A stretch of DNA of 64,000 bases from Polytrichum commune (GCA_950295325.1 OX485806.1:10850001-10914000), one strand, 5' to 3'; shown: positions 10,521 to 23,615, numbered from the stretch's first letter. A program made the numbers and translations. The notes: generated by a model not told the origin, from the sequence alone.

Positions 10521-12477
10521 GTCTACTTCAATACCAAGTGTAAGTTGGGAACCATCTCGATGAGTGGTTGGGTGGGTCTCGTACAAGTGGCATTGTTGAG
10601 ATGAGTACATGGTCGGTGTTCGGAAATGGACACCATTGTTAAGTGCACACCTAATGTCATGTTGGCACTTATAATATTAAAGCACGACCTTTGGATTTAT
10701 GTGAATGTGACCTAGTGAGTGGTGCTCAACACCCACTTATTGGACGATACTATCTATAATTGTAACTATCATCATTCAAGGTCATTGAGCACCTTGATAT
10801 TTTCACATAGGCTAGAGAACACATTGTTGGGATTTATAGACTTTGCATTGCCTTAACTTAGTAGACTCTTATAATTGCTTACAACTAGTCCGTGCACACC
10901 AAAGCAAGTAGGTTCTGGGAGTGTGCATTAACACTTTATTGCCCTGAGGTGCGTTCCAATGAACTTGGCATTTTCATACTACCTTTGATGTTGAAGGCAT
11001 TTGAGTTCACTATCATCAACATTTGTTTTGATCTGCCGCTTGCATGTAGAAGGCAACTTTGTCATAAAGTTGTGAAGAAGAAAAAAACTATCATCATTCC
11101 AACATAATTCAAGAAGATCCAATGGTTGCAAGGTTGAATTATCAAGTTGGCAGCAAGTGAAATCCTCGTTTCACCCTAGATTTGGATGATGGGATGGATG
11201 TAGACCTTGGATTAAAGTATAGATGCACATGTACACATTTGGAAAACATACGTTGCAATTTAAAGTTCACATCCCTCCTCTAGAGGCAGTCAAAGTTCAT
11301 TGACCGGATGATGGGTGTGCCATATATTGAACTTGAATGCCATCTTTGGAGCATATTTGCTCTGGGTTATGTGCCCAAACTCCTAGAGATAGTTGATTCT
11401 TACAATGGGCAACACCCACAAGCAAGAAAACACACCTCCTCGCTCAAGTCTTAGTGAGCTTCTACGAGGATCGAATTCGCCTTGGAGCATCATTCTCCTT
11501 CATATTAAAGAAAAATCTAACATGTCTTGCCCCTATCTCTTCTCAAATACCGCAAAGGGCTCCTTGTTTCATCTTTACATGTTTCGGAATGTAGTACCCA
11601 CCTGGGATACAAGTGGATCGCAGCAAATGTGAGCATGACATGTGGCAAAATCTTGAGGGATTTTTTTCTTTCTTTCTTTTAAATGTCGAAATAGAGAGCC
11701 CTCTACAATATATAAGAACCACCATGCCAAGTGGAAGACCTAGATGATGATGTGAGGTGGCAATTTAAAACACTCTCCCGACAAGACATAAACCCTCGGG
11801 TCACCAGAAGCAATCAAGGGTTAAAGTTTTTCCCACTTAGTTTGGAATGATGTCAAGGCCCAACCACTTCAATTGCGTCTCCTTAATATATGCTAAACAC
11901 ATGAAGAATAAAATAGATTTCACCATTTTTTATTCCAATCTTCAAATTTGCAAAACAATGTGGATATTTAAATTATAGCGTCCTTAACATTAAGTTTCAT
12001 TGGCCTCGTTTTTTTAAAAAAAATTGGGGGGGGGGGTCAAATTTTGAAGTGCCGGACCTTGTAAGTTGATACACCAAACCATAGGAGGTTCCATGTTCAA
12101 ACCGATAACATCACAAGTACATTAGCCCCACATTTAGTGGTTCATATGATTCCATTGAGGGTCTTCCATTCCAAGGATTTTATTATAACTTGCTTTCAAA
12201 GACGAGTTCTTCAATGATGGTAAGATAGCTCCATTTCAAGTATCCCATTTCACAAGCAACTGGGCTCATAAATTTGGGATCATTGCACAAACGTCACATG
12301 CCATGTACGTAGGGTAGGTACTTGGAGAAACCTTACAAAGAAGGCTTGGACATCTAGGAGCATTAGACTTGACGGTGTGTTTGATATAAAAGGCCACTCC
12401 TCTAATTGATGGGTGTCGGGCATATGTTGGCCGGTATACCTTACATGCCGTAGGGATGTGACAAGTAACGTATGCCG

Positions 12478-13165
12478 GCTTTATGTGGTCACTTTTCTTA
12501 ATTAGACATTTATATATGTAAATGGTATATGGCAAGGCTTTGCATTTGAGAATGTACACCAAAATGACAAGTGTTATGATGAGATGGCTTAGAGTTTAGC
12601 ATTTGAGGTTTAATTATCAACGCAATTGGGAGGGCCTATGTGATCATAGAAAGGTATATATAGTTTTCATTCTTGGCCTCTTGTGGTTTTTGCATGTGAA
12701 TTTCAATTTCAAAGTTGAAGTGAGAATTTGTGAAATAGATATGCAACTGGTCACGAGGTGAGACAATTCTTGAGCCAACCCGACAGTCAAAAATATGCTT
12801 GTGGTTGGAAGTTGTTGTTCAACGACTCTCCCAACTTCACATGTAAGTTTGGTGTTGAATGAAATTGGAAATTGTCTTACCCAATCGGCAATTACAAATA
12901 GCGATTATCATTTCAAGTTTCATAATCAAATTTGAGGAGAAAACCCAAAGGAGATCAAGTGTCAACTATCTTTCTCTTCAAGTGATCACATAGGCCCTCC
13001 CACTTTTGTTAACAACTCAACCTAGAAATTCTAATATGTTTTGAGCACACTTCCCTAATCTCATCGAACCACGTTTTTTTTAATGTCCATTCTCAACTAC
13101 AAGCCTTGCCACACGCCCCTCAAACATAGGTGTCTAGAAAAGTGGTTGCATAAGGTAGGTGGGTC
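12478..13165. mobile_element. Long-terminal-inverted-repeat (foldback-type) element, family C
   Basis: The left arm (about 12478-12650) and right arm (about 12981-13165) are inverted copies of one another. The inner 20 bp, GGGAGGGCCTATGTGATCA, are nearly perfect at 12628 and 12983-13002. Pairing continues outward through GGCAAGGCTT, TTGAGAATG, GATGAGAT and the outer TTATG...CCACTTTTCT blocks. Arms are about 170-180 bp with a 330-bp centre that has no reading frame. Single arms of this family recur through the window. Target duplication and superfamily are unresolved. Confidence 0.6.
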
Positions 13166-14518
13166 CTAAGTGGATTTTCCAACCATCCCACTTCTCCTAG
13201 GACATGAAACACGTGATTCATCCGAGATGTCTAAACAAATCCAAATCAAGGCTTTCCTCATCATTTTTTGGGCTCATACAAATATCTACTTCAATTAAAG
13301 TCAAATTCTCGTGCTCGTTAAATGGTCACATAAATCCCCCTCCTCCTCCCCCCCAGCCCCGCAGCACGCGCACACGCACACACACAATTATGTTGACTAT
13401 AAATTGAGCTTAAAATGGTAGACATGTCTTGAGCACGTATTAAACACATGTCTTATAAGAAATTGTTCTTGGAGCCCCACCTAATCACATAAGGTAGAAA
13501 TGCGAGAAATGGAAAACGGTGAATGACCACTACCGGTGCACTTGTGGAGTCCCAAAATGGCTACTTGTAAAAGCGGTGGCCTGCAAAGGATGCAACGATC
13601 GGTCGGGTAAAGTGATTGGCCAAGTAGGTCCTATTTCACACCACTTGGGATTGCTTTTGAGTGCCATTGTTAACCATTTTGTGTGCATTGGTATGCAGAG
13701 TAGTTGATGCTCAAATTAGCGAGGCACTACATTCCAAGTAGAGGGTTTGACAGTTTGACTAACCTGTCTCTTTGGGAAAACATAACTAATTTTTTCACAG
13801 ACAACAAAACCACGAAACAACCTTGCATTCCTCATCACTCCCTCTCTCTACTCCATCTCTAGAAAACTATCACACAAATTTTAAGCCACTCCTGTCTAAC
13901 TGAAGCAACTTTTTCTCAACGTGTTTTCAACATGAGCACTCAAAACATAAAGTGCCCGATCAAGATAAGTGACCAAATTAGGCATGTCTAGCTTCTTAAG
14001 GCCCACATACACCTCATGTCCCATGCATGTTCCCCTTCTTAACTTATGACCCACAACGCAAACTAAAGACGGTCCTCATATTGCACGGACCCCCTTGAGC
14101 CCTAACTTCGGTTATCATGGTGCCTGCCAAAGACACCAGTCGAGTGTGATATGCAAATTGTGGCATTGTCAGAACCTGAAGGGAAGGGGGGGGGGGGGGC
14201 GGCCTGTGACCAGACTCGTCCTCAGGGACGCGTCCCCCGAGGACAGTAGGACTTGGTAAGGATATGGTGTGTGAGAAGTTAATGCTGGCTCCATGTTATG
14301 ATGCATGGAGCTCTGCAGTAACACAAGGGATCCGTCAGTCTATTCTATTTCGATGGGGCCCTAATATATATACCTTTTAAGTGCCTTCAAGGCCGTGGAA
14401 TAGATGGTATGGCACATACTTATTAATGTGATCAGAGCCTTGACTCGTTCAGATAATGGAGTCGGCCCCCTTTTTGTATATGTATGTATGTATCATAATG
14501 TACAAGTCCACGACTACT
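13166..14518. other. Intergenic DNA, nothing identified
   Basis: No coding or RNA gene was recognised. Contents are a C/T-rich and CA-rich tract near 13336-13386, a family C-like fragment near 13425-13500 and a G run at 14186-14199. Confidence 0.5.
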
Positions 14519-15274
14519 TCTTAATAACAACCACCCGACCGTAATGCCACGAGGCCCAAATCTCCCCAAAATCAACTGGGAAAGACGTCATCTCCGTTCA
14601 CCGTTGTACACTTCGCACATGAGCCAAGAGCCGTGACCTTGTAAATGGTGAGGACCCTTGACTCTCGTCCGAAGGCCGTACCGTGGGTGTTGGGAAAGCC
14701 GGTCTATGTAGTCACGGGCCCTCAAGCATGGTGCGAAGTGAATGGACCGTGTTGCGGGACCATTGCATATTTCTTAACAACAACTTTGAACGCAATGCCA
14801 CGAGCCCAAATCTCCCTAAAATCAACTGGGAAAGACGTCGTCTCCGTCCAACGTTGTACACTTCGCACATGAGCCAAGAGCCGTGACCTTGTAAATGGTG
14901 AGGACCCTTGACTCTCATCCGAAGGCCGTACCGTGGGTGTTGGGAAAGCCGGTTTACGTAGTCACGGGCCCTCAAGCATGGTGCGAAGTGAGAATGGACC
15001 GTGTTGTGGGACCATTGCATATTTCTTAACAACAACTTTGAACGCAATGCCACGAGCCCAAATCTCCCCAAAATCAACTGGGAAAGACGTCGTCTCCGTT
15101 CAACGTTGTACACTTTGCACATGAGCCAAGAGCCGCGACCTCGTGAATGGTGAGGACCCTTGACTCTCATCCGAAGGCCGTACCGTGGGTGTTGGGAAAG
15201 CCGGTTTATGTAGCTACGGGCCCTCAAGCATGGTGCGAAGTGAGAATGGACCGTGTTGCGGGACCATTGCATAT
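14519..15274 (+). repeat. Three-copy tandem repeat, 252-bp period, inside a MITE
   Basis: Units start near 14519, 14771 and 15023 and are nearly identical. Shared blocks include GGGAAAGACGTCGTCTCCGT, CACATGAGCCAAGAGCCG, GTACCGTGGGTGTTGGGAAA and GGGCCCTCAAGCATGGTGCG. Part of each unit is the 5' portion of the family A element seen at 61639 and 35055. About 90 bp (from TTCTTAACAACAACTTTGAA) is found only here. The array therefore arose by amplification of one end of a transposon. Confidence 0.9.
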
Positions 15275-15704
15275 TTTGTTGGCAGGAAAAGGAGGGGAGG
15301 ATTTGGTTCAATATAATATGTCTTAGACTCTATCAATTTGAGAGAATTATTTGGTGGTGTTTGTCTAACCTAAAATCTATCTTGGAATTTGCCTTGCAAT
15401 GTGTCTTAAAATCTATCCTACTAGAAGAAGAAAAAATATTAAAGAAGTCATGGTCTCCCGGACTTTGCGGCAGGCCTACCTCTTGGAGGTGCACCTTACG
15501 CAAATTCCGGGAGACCATGAAACCTTATCCATAGTCCGCCATGTAGGACTCCATGTAGAGTTTTCATCCATGAAGTCTTCTTTGGACCTTTAGGCCTTCA
15601 CATGCGTGTGTGAAGTGAACCTGAACGGTCTCCACCCTTTCGACCAATGAGATCTCTTAGATTGCAATGGTCACGGGCCTTCGGTCTTGTATGCGAAGTG
15701 GCCC
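15100..15704 (+). mobile_element. PIF/Harbinger-like MITE, family A copy (left end amplified)
   Basis: From CACTTTGCACATGAGCCAAG onward this copy is collinear with the complete element at 61639-62203. It has the internal hairpin (GGTCTCCCGG ... CCGGGAGACC, about 15451-15515) and ends GCGAAGTGGCCC at 15704. The left terminus is obscured by the 252-bp tandem amplification, so the target duplication cannot be read. Confidence 0.75.
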
Positions 15705-17299
15705 TCATGAAAATTTGTGTTGGTCTCTAGTGGTCTGGGATGGATGGCATGTTGGAAAAAGTTAGAATTGTTCACAGAAAAGTTCTCAATAGTTATGTGT
15801 CCTTATTAAGAAGCTTATATTGGCAAGGACGGGCAAAGGGGGTTGCCCGGACAAAAGAATTTTTCTTGAAGTTAACTTATGTGTGGAAAGAATATAATTG
15901 AGTCCATACAAGACTTTAACTTGACATATCTTTGATGTGTGCACACACCATAACTTTCTACAACTTGGGATTTTTTATTTAATATTATGGATGGAGGACT
16001 TACAAACACCATCCATATTTGATTTTGAATTTTTGGAAAGTTTTGCATCCCAAGCAAGGGATACTAGCATCACATGACATCTAGGTGATGGGCTCTTTCT
16101 AAAGATGTAGCCTACAATTAAGAAACTTTGATAAATTATAGTTGCTGGTTGAAAAGTCTACAATATACAATATGAGTGCTCCCTACAACTGGAGAATTAT
16201 GCTCGCCCGAAATATGGTCCCATGGTACACATACAAGGAGCTGAGTAATGTTATGCAAGGGCCCTTGTCCCCAAGGCCCACGCATAAACACTGAGTTAGT
16301 GGGGAGTTGCACTAGACATTTGCAACTAGGATTTAAGTATATTTGGATTTATGCATGAGTTTAGGACAATTCAACCGCCACTATGACATACACTAGATCA
16401 CAAAACTATATAAATGTGATGGTTAGCGAACATGGAATATTAACATACAAAGTTGTGGTTGATGTGTTGTTGCTTTTCTTATTGTTGTTTGATGTTTTTT
16501 GTCTTTACAAGTGCACATCCCTTATTATTTTTAGGCAAGTGTTTTGTCTAGATATACTTAAATGTTAGATTTGTATGTTATGATATTGTTTGCACAAACA
16601 ATCTTTAAATTTGAAGTCCAAAATTGGGGTTAACCTTGGCAACCTGCAAGGCGAGCATGGATGACTTGACTTTCCTTGCAATGGGTCTTTGCCATGTGGC
16701 ATATGAGCCTCTTCACACGCTTGTCATAGCATTCCAACGTTCCACTCAACTACACTACAAATTCAATTTATTGTAAGGTTAGAAATTGATGTGTCATATT
16801 ACTTAAAATGACCTTTAATAACTTGCTCTAGAGCAACAAGTGGCCCATGTCATCTTCTTTGGTTTCAATCTAGTGATGCCAAGGTTGTTGAAGTTGGTAC
16901 CTATACCCATAACCAACATTGAACCTAAAAACCAACACTATATTACATGGTTCCACATTTTGGAGGTCTCAAACATAAGATTGTGTCACATATTTAGTCT
17001 TGGTTCCGGAGATGCCTATATTTATGTAACATATTTGTCCAACATGTGAAGGGGCTTAGAACTGATTCAAACAATCAATAAATATACTACTGCAATTAAC
17101 CTATGCACCCTAATATTATGGGTTGCGGTGAGAGAACTATCATATTACTTCGTCGTTTCTTGACCAACTAATATTAGTATATCATGATTGTGTTGTGTGA
17201 AGGGTTTAATTGATTCCTTAATCAATTAACCTTGTTGTGGTGGTAAATAGGAATTAGGAAGTGAACAATTTAGTCAATTGGTGAACTTGAGAATGAATA
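15705..17299. other. Intergenic DNA, nothing identified
   Basis: AT-rich sequence with only short chance open frames. I see no repeat arms, RNA gene or coding similarity here. Confidence 0.5.
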
Positions 17300-20270
17300 T
17301 TAGCTTAGTACATAAAATCCTAAAGCAATGAGCAACAAAGAATCATTAGTGGATTTGTTAGGATTGATTGCGCTAAAGCAGAAGTTCTCACCAAGGACAA
17401 GACCTCCATCTTGATGACAATGGCATCAACCTCTTAGTTGTTCTTCGCCCCACCGATTGAGAGAGCCCTGTGACATTGGCCATTACAATGCATTTGGTCG
17501 ATTTTTAGCAGGATAATTGTCCTCTCCAGTACCGTAATTCTTAATGGGGTAGATAAGAGATGTCAAAATCTCACTTGTTTCTTTAGTATGGGTGGAGCTA
17601 GTGTAGTTGACTACATCATTGATGGTCCCAACTCCCTTCACAATTCTATCTCCAACTTCTCCATAGGTAATAAACAACATGATTCAAGCCATTGCCCTCT
17701 TCTTCAAAATAGGTCATAGTATAGGATCGAGGCTTGTAACTCCGGCTAGTCAAAGTCAAGTTCTCCATCTCAATCCTAGGAAGGCAAACCGATATGTTCT
17801 CAACGTCAAACATGAACTCACTTTTGTGCAAGGCGAGACATACACTTCATTACACAATCACGCTCAAGCATGGTTACACTTGATACTATGCACAACTCGA
17901 CCCATCTTCTCTAAAAAGCTAGGTGGCAAGCAAGGAGGCAGACCATCCAACACATCAATTGATAGTGATTGTCAAGAGGCCCGGTGAGACTTCCATATGG
18001 TGTTAAACTCTAGTCACTTGAACAATACATCCATAATGGCTTTCAAAAAGTACTACATGACGATATGGTATAATAAATGCTCTTACCTAGAGCGCAAACA
18101 AAAGGAACTACATCTTCTACTAAGAAGTGACCCAAAATTATTTTGGAAGAGCTTTGAAGAACATGATGACCCTCCCATTTATACCACAAAAAGCAGTAGG
18201 TGATTCCACAAAACTTTACACCACATGACAAAGTATCATTCATCATTTTGTTCCAAACATGTAGCTTTATGATGTGTTTATAGTAGGGAAAATAAAAGCC
18301 CATATGAAAAATTTAGCAAATAACAAGGCTAGTGATATTCATGGGTTGAAACTAGAGTTTTAAAATGGGTTGCAAATGATTTGTGTGAACCAAATTTATT
18401 GCTATTTGATTTGGTGGCTAGAGAGGGTTTCCTAGCTTCATGGAGTATCAACATCAATCAAATGATCTTCAAATATGATGAAAGACACTCCCGGGGGGAA
18501 CTATAGGACCATAATGCTAGTAACAATCTTTGGGAAACTTTAAGGCTTTGTTTTAGAAAAAATGATTAGTTGATGAGCAGAATTGAAAGGGGTCAGAGCA
18601 AGAGGACAAAGATGTTTCAGGGAAGGTAGATCCACTTTGGATCACATCATGACATTACGTATTTTAATCGAACAAGAAGTATCCGTTGGTCAATGTCTTT
18701 ATTCTTGCTTCGCTGATTTCAAAAAAACTTTTGACACAATCCCATATGACAAGCTTTGGGCACACCTCCCACGATTAGGTGTGCCACCTCATTTACAACA
18801 TGTTATTAAAGCCATATACACTGCAGTCTATGCAAAAGTTTGAATAAATGATGGCACACATGATGAAGTAATATCCAATAGTGGTGTTAAACACGGATGT
18901 TCCCTCTCTCCCACACTGTCTGGCTTGTACATTGATGAACTTGATACATATATGGATGTGATCGACATGGATTCTCTATGTTTATTTAGCATAGTGGTTG
19001 CATGTTCTTTATGCTGACAATGTTGTTTTACTCTCTAAATCTATAGCATGCCTACAAAGACTTTTGACCAAGCTATATGAGTTTTTCACTTCTCCTAGCC
19101 TTGAAGTCAATTTATCTAAGACTAAAATCATGATATTTGGTCTCACCAAAAGGAAATTAAACCAAGAGGCATTTACCTAAACAAGGACCCAATTTAGATA
19201 ACCCATGAATACTAATACCTTGGAATTGATTTGCATTCACATGGATACTTTGAGCCATCTAGTAAAAGGCGAAGAATCATAGGTATGAAAGCTTGATGGG
19301 CACTTTTAAGGAAATAAGCAATAATTGGAGCCACATGTTGGGAACTCAACCCCATCTATTCAAGGCTTTGATGCTTCCAACTTTCACATACGACATTGAA
19401 ATTTGGGGAGGTGACTTGGAAAACTCTCATAGGAAGGTTTTCGAGAAAGACATGAAAATGCATATGATGTCTCACGTCAAAGTGTGTTCTTTGACTACCT
19501 ATCATATTTTGTTGGAAGGATTTGGAGAATTTCCCATACGATTACATGCTCTCAAGCTCACTATAGGCTTTCAATAAAGGCTCGCACACCTATCCCCCTC
19601 TTGGTTAGTTAGTAGAGCAACCTCAATTTCCTGACACCTGGCATAAATCGACAACCATGTGGAAGACAATCATAGGGTCTATCTCACTAAGAAACCCTGA
19701 CAACCCAACCACGTTTCAAATAACATATGATGATATCAAGGAGGCCTTCAAACTTGCTAAAGAGTGGAACTCTTCCATATCTTAGGGAAGGAACTAGATT
19801 TCCTCCACCTTGAGGATTTTCTCAACTGCAATTATGAATTGTACTTGAAGCAAATATTGAGACTACCACGACGCAAAATCATTGCCGCTTACCACACCTC
19901 GAACCGTAGATTAGCTATTGAAATTGGTCGATGGTCAACTATTCTTATCTCAAGAGATACTAGACTATGCCACTTTTGCTCCTACAATGCAGTTGAAAAT
20001 GAGGCACATTTTGTGTTAGAATGTCCCCCATATAAGCCCACTACAGATATGTTTCCATCACTACTTGAGAATCTAGTGCTAGGGAGCCTCAAGTTTTTCT
20101 TTCAACTGGACCATCAAGTTGACATTAGCCCCTATCTCACACACGCTACTGCACTCCGCCACTCTACAGAATTTAGCTAGTTTGAAACCATCCTGATGTA
20201 TTTTCGGTCCCATTAACCTTTTCGGCTTCCTAAATTTTTGAATCAATTTCATTTCATTTCATTGATTGGA
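17300..20270 (+). mobile_element. Decayed LINE retrotransposon (endonuclease, reverse transcriptase, zinc knuckle)
   Basis: Broken frames in order. At 17510-17700 is an endonuclease C-terminal part with GGASVVDYIIDGP and a damaged SDH motif (DSSHCPL). At 17679-18200 is a linker. At 18583-18840 is the reverse transcriptase start with CFADFKKTFDTIP. An in-frame TGA follows, then GVKHGCSLSPTLSGLYIDEL near 18890-18940. After a frameshift comes the catalytic motif as YADNVVLLS near 19010, where active enzymes have YADD. Then SLEVNLSKTKIMIFG, LPTFTYDIEIWGGD (19377), and a C-terminal knuckle CHFCSYN...HFVLEC (19970-20020). The element ends in a TTTCA-repeat tail at 20246-20263, not poly(A). Stops, frameshifts and the Asp-to-Asn change show it is dead. 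The 5' end is not recognisable and no target duplication was found. Confidence 0.9.
18583..20180 (+). pseudogene. LINE reverse transcriptase pseudogene
   Basis: This is the coding remnant of the LINE: palm motifs, connection and C-terminal CX2CX9HX4C knuckle. It is split over at least four frames (18583-18843, 18998-19180, 19293-19577 and 19764-20180). The ending ATALRHSTEF before a TAG at 20178 is shared, at DNA level, with the truncated copies at 7178-7313 and 44860-44985. Reverse transcriptase would prime at a nicked target, but this copy cannot be active. Confidence 0.88.
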
Positions 20271-21839
20271 TATTTGTGAACTATCCAAAATTGTTAAAAA
20301 ATCATGGGAAGAGTGTCTGAATTTTTAAAATTATTATTTAAAATTGCCAAACCAACTTTTGACACTTTAAATAATTATCCAACACAGTCATGCCGGACCG
20401 GCTATCAACCTATGGGAAGAGTTTGAAAAGTTTTAAGTGACTTGATAATGCATTAACTGTGTTTCAAGATTTTCAACTGTGCCCTTAATATAATCAATAA
20501 AAAATTTCAAACGCTCAACTTTTTAAAATATTGATGATTTTGTACATAATGAAAAGTACATCAAAATGAAAGTCTAGTAACTACATTTCAAAATGTATTT
20601 TCCATATGTTATATGTATTATTTTTCCTTCAAAATTTTAGATTGGTTTCACATGAATGTAATTGAGGGCACCATAGATAGATAGATAGATAGATATATAG
20701 ATATATATATATTTATATATTTATATATTTATCAAAGTAATGGTTGGATTTACATGACTTTTGTGCTCTTTGAATGGAGATTTTTAAGGAAAAAATGGAT
20801 GTTGCCACTCTATGGTCCACTTTGCCTTGTTTGGACCCAAAGTCAACATTGAATTTCAAACCAACACTACGCCTATGCCATAGTTGTAAATTTTGAGGGT
20901 CTCAAACATTTGCGTTGGGGAGTTCTGGTGTCTATGTAAACTCGTCCACCATGGATGAAGGGCTTTAGTAAAAACAAGTCACCTACAAGGTTGAGGGCTA
21001 ATTCATTCCATTTGAACTGCACCAGATTAATTTGTGATTTTTAATACTATTTACAGAGTCAAACTGTCTAAAGTATTCATTGCAAAGGTACCATACGATT
21101 CACCACTTATTCACCTTCACAATGCATGCATTCACCAGGACACCATGCATCCTTGGCCGTTTGTTTTGGGCATGCCCACCTTATTATCATGTCACATGTT
21201 TGTCCAACACGAGGAGGGGGTTATGACCACATCAATCAATTAGTAGCAATGTTGTTGTATTTTCGACTTCCACGAGGCCAAATGGCACTAAAAATAGTAA
21301 GGTGGTTTTTGTTCCTTCCCTTTAGAATAAGAAACTTGAAGAAAAGGGCAAAAAAACCAACAAAACAACGTGGTTTGTCGGGTTAATGCCAACCTCGCAT
21401 CAAATGTCACATACACACAACCTACATCGTTGCCAACAGATCAAGTATGTCACCTCCTCCCTCGTTACCTAACTTCATTTTCTTAGCGAAAAACTGCACC
21501 TTATCACCATCTTTAAATGTGGATACAATCAAACGAAAAACCAAATGACATTCTTCAAATTGCAGTGTGATGATGCACCCAACATGTAGATACTCCTAAA
21601 ACCAAAACCAAAACCAAAAAAACCAAAAACCAAAAACCAAAATTCTTTGTAAAGAAGTAGGTATATGGGTGCAATTCTCTATTGAAAGTAGCGTAGTGTA
21701 AGTTTGTTGCGATGTGGTGAGGGTTTGTGGAATTATTTATGCACAAACAAGGGCACACTTGAGAGTTGGGCCAGTTCTATTGTGGCATTGATTGTGAACA
21801 CGAGGAAGTCTGATGAAGGAGATGTCTCACCAACATTGA
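20271..21839. other. Intergenic DNA with microsatellite and A/C-rich tract
   Basis: Contents are the GATA/TA microsatellite at 20673-20732 and an AAAACC-type low-complexity tract at about 21598-21643. No gene was recognised. Confidence 0.55.
20673..20732. repeat. (ATAG)n/(TA)n/(TTATATA)n microsatellite
   Basis: Five ATAG units pass into TA repeats and then TTTATATA units. Read directly. Confidence 0.92.
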
Positions 21840-22425
21840 GGGCCCGTTTACACCATGGACCATGAAGTCGGACCATGGAAGATGGCCTTTTTCCATGGTT
21901 TGATTTCATGGTCCAACTTCCATGGTCCAATTTCTTTAAAAACATCAATTTACAAAGTCTTTGGGCCCCTTACTAGGTGTAAACCGAATGTGGATCAAGA
22001 GGAATGACTATGCACCAAATAGATGAATGTGCTGATTTTTTTTTCAATATAAGCCCAAAAATGGCAATATTGATTTTCTTTTCTTTTCTTTCAAGTTTGA
22101 CCATTCTCTTGTCTTCTCTTGTCTTCATCTTCTTTCCTCCAAAAAAAATTTTAATTAAAAAATTATTATAACAGCGTTTATGTGCCATGGGCCCTTGCCT
22201 TTTTCTACCAGAGCAGTTCTTTTGCCTCTCCCACTGCAACACCCGTTGGACTATGTCAATGGATAATGTGGGCCTTAAAATATGTCTTTTGGGGACCTTG
22301 GACTCCATGGGGTCGCTTTGACATCTTTTCCTTGGTGTAAACCAAAGTGATCTTGAGACGAGTTTAACAACCAATCACAAATTTTACAAGGCCTTGACTT
22401 CTTGGTCCATGGTGTAAACAACCCC
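21840..22425. mobile_element. PIF/Harbinger-like TIR element, 586 bp
   Basis: The left terminus at 21840-21869 (GGGCCCGTTTACACCATGGA...) and the inverse of the right terminus at 22396-22425 (GGGGTTGTTTACACCATGGA...) match at 26 of 30 positions. Flanking triplets are TGA and TTA, close to the TWA duplication of this superfamily. The left part also contains internal CCATGG-rich hairpin sequence. There is no coding capacity. Confidence 0.75.
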
Positions 22426-22714
22426 TTAATGGGGAGAATCGACCACCTAGTTCCAGATAAACAGGGTTGAGTTTGAAAAATAACCACTTGAGGTTCAAGA
22501 CTTCAAGACAAATGGCCCATCATTTTAGAGGAATTTAGGGAATACACCTCACATTTATAATTGAAAACTGGAAGATCACAACATGTAACCGGTTTGGACT
22601 TGCAAACGCTACTTACACCACTACCAATATCAAGGGAGATTTTTGGGCATAATTGGTCGGAATCTGAGTGTTTCCAAGTCCAACTAGTTCCGCGTTGTGA
22701 TCTTCAGGTTTCCT

Positions 22715-23179
22715 ATACCATAGCTCTCTAGCAGCTTGAGCACCTTTCTGCCTAAATAATTAATTAAAGTGCGAAAGTAAGTTACACAACTCAGAAAATA
22801 ATATTCTAAAATTGGGTAGATTAAAAAATTAATTTAAAATAAGTTAGACATTCACCCAAATCATTTCTATAATTCATGGATGGTTTTCCTAAATTCACAT
22901 GTGGCGGCTACGATTTACCTAAACACTTCCCTTAACCAACATTCCTTATCCTAAGATTTGTCTTTTACTTGTATGTCAGGGTTTTGCTTGGCAACAAATT
23001 TTGCTTGATTCTATGCTACTTTGGTGGAATCCAATAAATATCACTGGCATTATTATGATTTTAGGCACTCTTTGAATGCTATTTATTTTTTTGGACACTC
23101 AACGAAATTAATTTGTCAAGAATTTAGACACCTTTAAAACTAAGTATTTTCTGCCCAAGCTGCTAGAGAGCTAGGGTAT
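22715..23179. mobile_element. TIR element of about 465 bp, unassigned
   Basis: The terminal arms are ATACCATAGCTCTCTAGCAG... at 22715-22741 and its inverse at 23153-23179, matching at 25 of 27 positions. A TA dinucleotide lies near both ends, so a mariner-type origin is possible. The inside is AT-rich and non-coding. Confidence 0.68.
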
Positions 23180-23403
23180 TAATTTGAGGTACCGTAGAGG
23201 ATGCTCTATTTCATTTTTACTAGTGTCAAATTGTAGATTCCACATGAGGATACAAGGGTCTTAGCCTATATGAGCACGACATATAGCACACAAGAAAATT
23301 TATTCTTTCTTGGAATAGAGAGCCCTCTCAGATTCATCATAAATCTTATCAATGTCCGTTCTTGACCACTCAATAATTACGTGTCCAAGTAACAAAGAGA
23401 GTG

Positions 23404-23615
23404 ACCACATAAGGTATATGGGCCCTATGTGGTCACTTTTCTTAATTGGGCACCTACATTTGAGTGGTACCTATATGGCAAGATTTGAGATGAAGATGGC
23501 CACCAACAAGCATGTGTTACAACGAGACTAGACTGTGAGCTTCAAGTATAGACACCATTCTAGGTTCAATAATGAACACTATCAAAAGTTCTATGTGATC
23601 ACTTAAAAAGAAGAA
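23404..23615 (+). repeat. Dispersed repeat family C arm
   Basis: It runs from a GTGACCACATAAGG / CCTATGTGGTCACTTTTCTT palindrome at 23401-23445 to CTATGTGATCACTT near 23601-23614. Between lie TATGGCAAGATTTGAGATGA and CATGTGTTACAACGAGAC. It is collinear with one arm of the element at 12478-13165. Confidence 0.6.

Larger units (their letters stand above)
8376..12477. other. Gene-empty AT-rich intergenic DNA
   Basis: Only short random open frames are present. Recognisable contents are the Stowaway-like element at 9077-9164, a family C arm at about 9800-9985, a small inverted repeat at 10417-10520 and a G run at 12026-12036. Nothing else is identifiable. Confidence 0.6.

Noticed and set aside
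14712-15311. A 199-codon minus-strand frame with internally repeated protein sequence
   Set aside because: The repetition simply reflects the 252-bp tandem array, whose unit length is divisible by three.
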